From NCBI RefSeq assembly GCF_018070465.1, contig NZ_JAGPXT010000013.1, positions 83,151 through 147,150 of the forward strand: a DNA stretch of 64,000 nucleotides, written 5' to 3'. Each line of letters begins with the position of its first letter. The stretch's first letter is position 1. The position numbers were made by a program, and so were the translations under genes. Source of the DNA: Micromonospora sp. C95. GTDB taxonomy: Bacteria > Actinomycetota > Actinomycetes > Mycobacteriales > Micromonosporaceae. This document shows, piece by piece, positions 59,150 through 64,000 of the stretch. The notes beneath the pieces are model-generated. The model searched no databases. It was not told the origin of the DNA and was given only the letters and a program-made list of their open reading frames with translations.

Positions 59150-61474
59150 GTGTCGCGGAAGGACGTCGAGCGGGCCGCCGCGCGCTCGCCCGGAACGGAC
59201 CGGGTCGGCCGTGTGGGGCTGGTCGGCGCCGGTGTCGTCGTCGCGGTCGAGGCGCTCTGGCTGATACTCGGGCTGCCCGCCGGTGCGTTGGTGAGCGATC
59301 TGGGCGCGCTCACCGTGGCGGGCTGGGCCGCGATCGCCTGCGTCGCGGCGTCCCGCCGGCATCCGACGGTACGCCGGTTCTGGCTGCTGCTGTCCGCCAC
59401 CATGGCGTTGTCGCTGGCCGGACGGGCACTGTGGACATCTCAGCGGCTACTCGGGGAGAGCCTGCCGCACACCCTGCCCATCGGGTTGCTCTTCGCGGCC
59501 AGCCTGCTGACCGGCACCGCCGCGTTGTTCTGCTCGGTCACCGCGCCGCGCACCAGGGTGGGGCGGGCCCGGACCCTGCTCGACGGGGTGATCGTCGGGC
59601 TGGCGCTGATTCCGATCGGCTGGCTGCTGATCTTCCGCAACGTCAGCCTGGCCGACCTGGACGAGCCGCTGCGCACGGCCGGCCTGCTGTACCCGATGTT
59701 CGACCTGATGCAACTGACCATTCTGGTCGCGGTGGTCGGCCCGAGTCGGCCGGTGTGGCGGCCGATGGCGCTGCTCGGCGCGAGCCTGACGGTCCGGGCG
59801 GTGGCCGACACGGTCTACGTGTCGCTGGTGGCCGCCGGCACCTACCAGGCCGGCACCCCGATCGACGTGCTCTGGCCGCTGAGCTACCTGCTGATCGTGG
59901 CGGCGACCCGGATGCCCCCACCCCGGGACCACGGCGCCACCGAAGAGACCGGGGAGGCGCCGTTGCCGCCGTGGTGGCGGGTGGTGCTGCCCTACCTGCC
60001 GGTGGGCGGGGCGATCGTGGCGACCATGCTGGCCCGCGACGCCGGCGGCCACACCCCGATGCCGATCTTCCTGGCGATGATGGCGCTGTTGGCCACGCTC
60101 GCGCTGCGGCAGGGGCTGGCGGCCAACGAGAACCTGCGTTTGGTGCTGCAGCTACGCAAGCTCGCCTACGTCGACCAGCTCACCGGGCTGCCGAACCGAC
60201 TGGCGTTCATCCGGCGGCTGCGTGGCGCGCTGCGCGGCACCAACCGGGTCGCCGTGCTGTTGTTGGACCTTGACGGGTTCAAGCAGGTGAACGATCGGTT
60301 CGGGCACACCACCGGCGACACGTTGCTGTCCGGTCTGTCCCGCCGGATGCGCCGGGCGGTCGGCGACGACGGCCTGATCGCCCGGATCGGTGGTGACGAG
60401 TTCGCGGTGCTGGTCACCGACGGGCGGCCGTTGGCGCCGGAGCGGCTGGCCGAGCGGCTGCTGAGGGCACTGCAACCGTCTCCCGGCGAGGAACTGGTCG
60501 GGGTGCACCCGTCGGCAAGCATCGGCATCGCCGAGTACGGGCCGCAGCACATCTCCCACACGGATCTGCTGCGCGACGCCGACATCGCCATGTACGCGGC
60601 GAAGGCGGCCGGCAAGTCCGCGTACCGGCGGTGCACGCAGGGGCTGCGGGAGTCGGCGGTGAGCCGGGCCGAGCTGATCGCCGACCTGCGACGGGCCGTC
60701 GACGAGGAGCAGCTGCACCTGGAGTTTCAACCGATCGTGGACCTGGCCACCGGGGCGGTACGCAGCGCGGAGGCGCTGGTGCGGTGGCGTCACCCCCGGC
60801 TGGGCGTGCTCAGCCCGGCCCGCTTCCTGCCGCTGGCCGAGGAGACCGGGCTGATCCTGCCGATCGACAGGTGGGTCATCCACGAGGCGTGCCGGGCGGC
60901 GGCCACCTGGCAGGAACGGGTTCCGTCCGCGACGGTGGCGGTGAACATCGCCGCGTCGCACCTGCGCCGGCCCGACCTGATCGCCACGGTCACCGAGGCC
61001 ACCGCGGGTGCCGGGCTGGCCCCCCGGGCGCTGACCCTGGAGCTGACCGAGTCGGCGCTGATCGAGGGGAGCGACGCGGTGCTGGATCGGCTGGGGCAAC
61101 TGCGCGAGCTGGGTATCCGGATCGCCATCGACGACTTCGGCACCGGGTACTCGTCGCTGAGTTACCTGCACCGGATCCCGGCGACCGAGTTGAAGATCGA
61201 CCGGTCGTTCGTGGCCCGGATTCCCGAGGACACCCGGGCGTACGCGACGGTGGAGATGGTGACCCGGCTGGCCGGCGCGTTCGACCTGGGCGTGGTGGCC
61301 GAGGGGGTGGAGACCGAACGGCAGCACGAGGCGGTGGCCGCGATCGGCTGCGCGCAGGGACAGGGCTACCGCTACGGTCGCCCGGCCAGCCTGGCGGAGC
61401 TGCGTACCGTCCTGGTCGACTGCGACCCGCCAGGCGTGTCCGGCGTCGCAGAATCGGGCTTGACCCTTACGTAA
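59150..61474 (+). CDS. Membrane GGDEF-EAL protein (cyclic di-GMP turnover)
   Basis: About 774 residues. The N-terminal third is a membrane sensor with some eight hydrophobic segments (about 20-320). A GGDEF domain spans about 336-498 with intact GGDEF at 414-418, and an EAL domain about 510-755 with EAL at 541-543 and DDFGTGYSS. Both active sites look intact, so it could make and break cyclic di-GMP. The GTG at 59150 has GGAG upstream and is preferred over 59084. The stop overlaps a possible MerR site for the next gene. Confidence 0.88.
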   Translation: MSRKDVERAAARSPGTDRVGRVGLVGAGVVVAVEALWLILGLPAGALVSDLGALTVAGWAAIACVAASRRHPTVRRFWLLLSATMALSLAGRALWTSQRLLGESLPHTLPIGLLFAASLLTGTAALFCSVTAPRTRVGRARTLLDGVIVGLALIPIGWLLIFRNVSLADLDEPLRTAGLLYPMFDLMQLTILVAVVGPSRPVWRPMALLGASLTVRAVADTVYVSLVAAGTYQAGTPIDVLWPLSYLLIVAATRMPPPRDHGATEETGEAPLPPWWRVVLPYLPVGGAIVATMLARDAGGHTPMPIFLAMMALLATLALRQGLAANENLRLVLQLRKLAYVDQLTGLPNRLAFIRRLRGALRGTNRVAVLLLDLDGFKQVNDRFGHTTGDTLLSGLSRRMRRAVGDDGLIARIGGDEFAVLVTDGRPLAPERLAERLLRALQPSPGEELVGVHPSASIGIAEYGPQHISHTDLLRDADIAMYAAKAAGKSAYRRCTQGLRESAVSRAELIADLRRAVDEEQLHLEFQPIVDLATGAVRSAEALVRWRHPRLGVLSPARFLPLAEETGLILPIDRWVIHEACRAAATWQERVPSATVAVNIAASHLRRPDLIATVTEATAGAGLAPRALTLELTESALIEGSDAVLDRLGQLRELGIRIAIDDFGTGYSSLSYLHRIPATELKIDRSFVARIPEDTRAYATVEMVTRLAGAFDLGVVAEGVETERQHEAVAAIGCAQGQGYRYGRPASLAELRTVLVDCDPPGVSGVAESGLTLT

Positions 61475-61475
61475 C
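61460..61475 (+). promoter_or_regulatory. Possible MerR-type promoter element
   Basis: TTGACC (61460-61465) and the palindrome TTACGTAA (61467-61474, containing the upstream gene's stop) lie 38 bases before the TipA-like regulator gene. MerR-family regulators bind dyads between -35 and -10. No clear -10 box was seen, so confidence is low. Confidence 0.25.
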
Positions 61476-61512
61476 GGCAGGCGGGACCGTGGTACCCGGA
61501 AAGGGGGGAACC

Positions 61513-62271
61513 ATGGCTCACACGGTTGGTCAGGTGGCCAAGCTCGCCGGCGTGACGGTCCGGACGCTGCACCACTACGACGAGATCGGCCTGCTGACGC
61601 CGAGCGGGCGGAGCGGCTCGGGATACCGGCGCTACTCCGAGGCGGACCTGGAGCGGTTGCAGCTGATCCGGTACTACCGCGAGCTGGGGTTCCCGTTGGA
61701 CGAGATCGCCGTGATCCTCGACGACCCGGCGAGCGGCCCGGGAGCGCACCTGCGCCGCCAGCACGAGTTGCTGACGGTGCGGATCAAGCGCCTTCAGGAG
61801 ATGGTCGCGGCGATCGAATTCGCGATGGAGGCGAGCAAGATGAACATCCAACTCACCCCGCAGGAGCGGTTCGAGGTCTTCGGCGACTTCGACCCGGACG
61901 CGCACGCCGAGGAGGCGGAGCAGCGGTGGGGCGGCACCGAGGCGTACCGGGAGTCGAACCGGCGGACGTCGAGCTACCGCAAGGAGGACTGGCAACGGTT
62001 CAAGGCGGAGACCGAGGACTGGGGGCGGCGGATCGTGGCGCTGCTGGCCTCGGGTGCACCGGCCGACGGGCCGGCGGCCATGGAGTTGGCCGAGGAACAC
62101 CGGCAGCAGATCAGCCGGTGGTTCTACGAGTGCACGTACGAGATCCACACCGGGCTGGCCGATCTTTATCTGGCCGACGAGCGCTTCACCGCGCACTACG
62201 AGGCGAAGGCTCCCGGGCTGACGGAGTATCTGGCCGAGGCGATCCACGCCAACGCGATCAGCCGCGCCTGA
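61513..62271 (+). CDS. TipA-like MerR-family regulator
   Basis: A 252-residue protein with an N-terminal MerR helix-turn-helix (GQVAKLAGVTVRTLHHYDEI, SGYRRYSEADLERLQLI), a coiled linker and a C-terminal TipAS drug-binding domain (RFEVFGDFDPDAHAEEAEQR, RWFYECTYEIHTGLADLY). TipA proteins bind thiopeptides and other amphipathic drugs and activate their own promoter. A purine-rich GGGGGG site precedes the ATG. The longer in-frame version overlaps the GGDEF-EAL gene and is rejected. Confidence 0.92.
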   Translation: MAHTVGQVAKLAGVTVRTLHHYDEIGLLTPSGRSGSGYRRYSEADLERLQLIRYYRELGFPLDEIAVILDDPASGPGAHLRRQHELLTVRIKRLQEMVAAIEFAMEASKMNIQLTPQERFEVFGDFDPDAHAEEAEQRWGGTEAYRESNRRTSSYRKEDWQRFKAETEDWGRRIVALLASGAPADGPAAMELAEEHRQQISRWFYECTYEIHTGLADLYLADERFTAHYEAKAPGLTEYLAEAIHANAISRA

Positions 62272-62359
62272 TCAGCCGCGCCGCCTGATCAGGCGTGCGG
62301 ACGAGGGCGGATCGGGAGAGTATGACTGGCGTCCGCTCTCCCGATCTTCGGAGGTTGCC

Positions 62360-62644
62360 TTGCTGATCGTTGCCGGCACGCTACAGGTCGAGCCCGCCGG
62401 GCGGGACGACTACCTGGCCACCTGCGCCGAGATCGTCCGTCAGGCCCGGGAGGCACCCGGTTGCCTCGACTTCGCCATCAGCGCGGACCTGATCGAGCCG
62501 GGGCGGATCAACGTCTACGAGCGGTGGGAGTCCGAGGAGCAGCTGCTGGATTTCCGTGGCTCCGGCCCGGAGCCGGAGCAGCGGGTGGCGATCGTCGAGG
62601 CCGAGGTGCAGAAGTTCCTGATCAGCACCGTCGAGTCACCCTGA
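62360..62644 (+). CDS. Antibiotic biosynthesis monooxygenase (ABM) fold protein
   Basis: A 94-residue dimeric alpha/beta-barrel protein of the ABM type: MLIVAGTLQVEPAGRDDYL, the central CLDFAISADL and INVYERWESEEQL, ending in the usual final helix. Members include quinone-forming monooxygenases and heme-degrading enzymes, but many have no known role. The start is TTG at 62360 with GGAGG 5 bases upstream. Confidence 0.85.
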   Translation: MLIVAGTLQVEPAGRDDYLATCAEIVRQAREAPGCLDFAISADLIEPGRINVYERWESEEQLLDFRGSGPEPEQRVAIVEAEVQKFLISTVESP

Positions 62645-62802
62645 GGTCCGTACCAACGGGCCGGTTTACGGTGCCACGGAACCACCATCTCGTCCGTATT
62701 GCTCCACCGATCGGGTAATTCGACCACTTCTGGCCGTGTCCAGGGTGGTGCCCGCAGCCGTTAACACTGTGACACCCCATTTGGTGGCCTGCGGTTGGTG
62801 GC

Positions 62803-63984
62803 ATGCGCGGCGGAGGAGTCGGCGTGGCGAGGACTGATTCGACGGGTTCGACATGGCGGTACCGGTGGGCGCGCCGGCAGAACGAGCGTCGACTGCGGCT
62901 GTTCCGCAGCGCCGAGGGCGGCTGGCGGCGACGCGACGACGAACTGCGCCGCCTGCGTACGCTGGCCGAGCAGTGCCAGGGCTCGACCACGGCCGGCGAC
63001 GGCCTGCCGCTCGAACTTGCCCCCGACGAGGTCGTACTCCGGGTGGTGCCGGCCGCCCAACTTGTGGAGATGCGGCACAACGCGGTGCTGCCCGCCCCCG
63101 ATCTGACCGTGGGCGCGCCTACCGGTCGACTGCGTCGGCGGCTGCCCGACGGGGTACGGATCACCGACGCCGGCATGGCGGTGATCACCAACCGGCGGCT
63201 GGTGCTGCTCGGCGGGCGGGGCCGGCGCGACTGGGCGTACGGCCGGATGACCGGTCTGGCCCACGACCCGCACGCCTCGGTCACCCTGATCCAGGTGCTG
63301 GACCGGCGGCGGACCTCCGGCGTGCTGCTGCGCCCGGATGTGGCGGCCGAGTTCCGGTTCGTGCTGACCCTGGCCTTCGCCGATGCCATCGAGCAGCGCC
63401 ACGCGGTCATCGACCAACTCGACGAGCTGATCGCCGAGCACGCCCGGCTGCGCCCGTCCCGCCCCGGCATCGCCACCCCCGGGCAGGCGCGACTGTCGAC
63501 GCTGATCCCCGGCGGCCGACGGACGGCCGTGGTCGCCGCCGCGCTCGCCGTGATGGTGCCGGTGGCCCTGGCCAACTCCGGCCCGTCCGACCCGACAAGC
63601 ACCGAAACCGCGGTGGCAGCCACCGGGGTGCCGGCTGCGACCGGCACCTCGACGACACCGCGCGCCACCGCCTCCGCGTCGGCACCGCGCGCCACCGCCA
63701 CCGGCTCCGCGCCGGCTCCGCGCGACACCGGCTCCGCCAAGACCAGCCCGAAGCCCGAGCGGCGCTGCGGCGCCCCCAAGAACCCGATGGGGTACGACTT
63801 CTGCGGCGGGAAACGGGTCCGCGAACCCGCCCGCGAGGTGTGCGAGCACTTCGACTGCGTGCCCGGCTTCTGGGAGGGCCGCGGCTACCTGGTGCAGTGC
63901 GAGAACGGGAAGGTCAGCCTGGCCGGCGGCAGCCCCCGCGCCTGCGGCCTGCACGGCGGCGTCCGCCGCACCGTCACGACCTGA
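62803..63984 (+). CDS. Membrane protein with a Cys-rich extracellular tail
   Basis: A 393-residue protein. About 240 cytoplasmic residues with an Arg-rich start and a PH-like or DUF-type middle (VITNRRLVLLGGRG), one transmembrane segment (about 243-262, VVAAALAVMVPVALA), an Ala/Thr/Ser/Pro-rich linker, then a 65-residue tail with six Cys (GYDFCGG, VCEHFDCVPGFW, VQCENG, RACGLHGGV). The tail matches a small exported domain seen on many actinobacterial proteins. It may link a cytoplasmic sensor to the cell surface. Function unknown. The start could also be GTG at 62821. Confidence 0.7.
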   Translation: MRGGGVGVARTDSTGSTWRYRWARRQNERRLRLFRSAEGGWRRRDDELRRLRTLAEQCQGSTTAGDGLPLELAPDEVVLRVVPAAQLVEMRHNAVLPAPDLTVGAPTGRLRRRLPDGVRITDAGMAVITNRRLVLLGGRGRRDWAYGRMTGLAHDPHASVTLIQVLDRRRTSGVLLRPDVAAEFRFVLTLAFADAIEQRHAVIDQLDELIAEHARLRPSRPGIATPGQARLSTLIPGGRRTAVVAAALAVMVPVALANSGPSDPTSTETAVAATGVPAATGTSTTPRATASASAPRATATGSAPAPRDTGSAKTSPKPERRCGAPKNPMGYDFCGGKRVREPAREVCEHFDCVPGFWEGRGYLVQCENGKVSLAGGSPRACGLHGGVRRTVTT

Positions 63985-64000
63985 CCACCCACCCACCCAC

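Overview
The window is GC-rich actinomycete chromosome with many GTG/TTG starts and 4-8 nt overlapping genes. It carries a BfaA/BfaB-type pair for 10-methyl (tuberculostearic) fatty acids, an MmyB-type regulator and large secreted multi-domain proteins. Together these suggest Micromonospora or a close Micromonosporaceae relative. This is an inference; no rRNA or other marker gene is present.

Bases 1 to about 31,350 look like one biosynthetic gene cluster for a peptidyl nucleoside antibiotic of the glycyl-uridine / 5-amino-5-deoxyribosyl class (muraymycin, caprazamycin, A-90289), whose members inhibit the cell-wall translocase MraY. The diagnostic set is: a TauD-like Fe(II)/2-oxoglutarate oxygenase (LipL role, UMP to uridine-5'-aldehyde), an SHMT-like transaldolase (LipK role), a class III aminotransferase (LipO), a pyrimidine nucleoside phosphorylase (LipP), a GalU-like nucleotidyltransferase (LipM) and a glycosyltransferase (LipN). 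A TmrB-like ATP-binding protein is coupled to two ABC exporters and is the likely self-resistance/export block. A fold-I PLP enzyme and a fold-III PLP decarboxylase match the Mur24/Mur23 logic for an aminopropyl linker taken from S-adenosylmethionine.

Layout of the cluster: (1) left arm, 1-11,160: discrete carrier-protein chemistry (alcohol dehydrogenase, ACP, ferritin-like diiron protein, transglutaminase-like protein; then divergently two ANL ligases, a PCP with a vestigial adenylation tail, a free condensation domain, an aldo/keto reductase, a KAS III-like synthase and a Cys-less KAS III-like partner). (2) 11,237-15,732: resistance/export operon led by a small unknown gene. (3) 15,733-16,582: regulatory palindromes plus the wreck of an IS4-family element. 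(4) 16,583-23,165: aminoribose and uridine-aldehyde operon. (5) 23,287-31,350: opposing operon with the transaldolase, PLP pair, Asp/Asn hydroxylase-type oxygenase, sucrase/ferredoxin-like protein, transketolase and PPOX-like protein. The carrier-protein arm does not match any pathway I know, so the product is probably a new member of the class.

From 31,400 on the content is ordinary or accessory chromosome: an alkaline phosphatase relic, a Phd-like fusion protein, a 1309-aa secreted ThuA/sugar-dehydrogenase protein, a secreted trypsin-like protease, an MmyB-type regulator with an aldehyde dehydrogenase, an SDR with an AraC regulator, D-lactate dehydrogenase, aldo/keto reductases, a GNAT acetyltransferase, a MoxR-VWA pair, a ricin-type lectin, the 10-methyl fatty acid pair, an ArsR-SRPBCC operon, a stand-alone Cas4/RecB-like Fe-S nuclease with an unknown partner, a GGDEF-EAL protein, a TipA-like MerR regulator, an ABM-fold protein and a membrane protein with a Cys-rich tail. 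Several long inverted repeats and one G-quadruplex motif lie between these genes. No tRNA, rRNA or CRISPR was seen.
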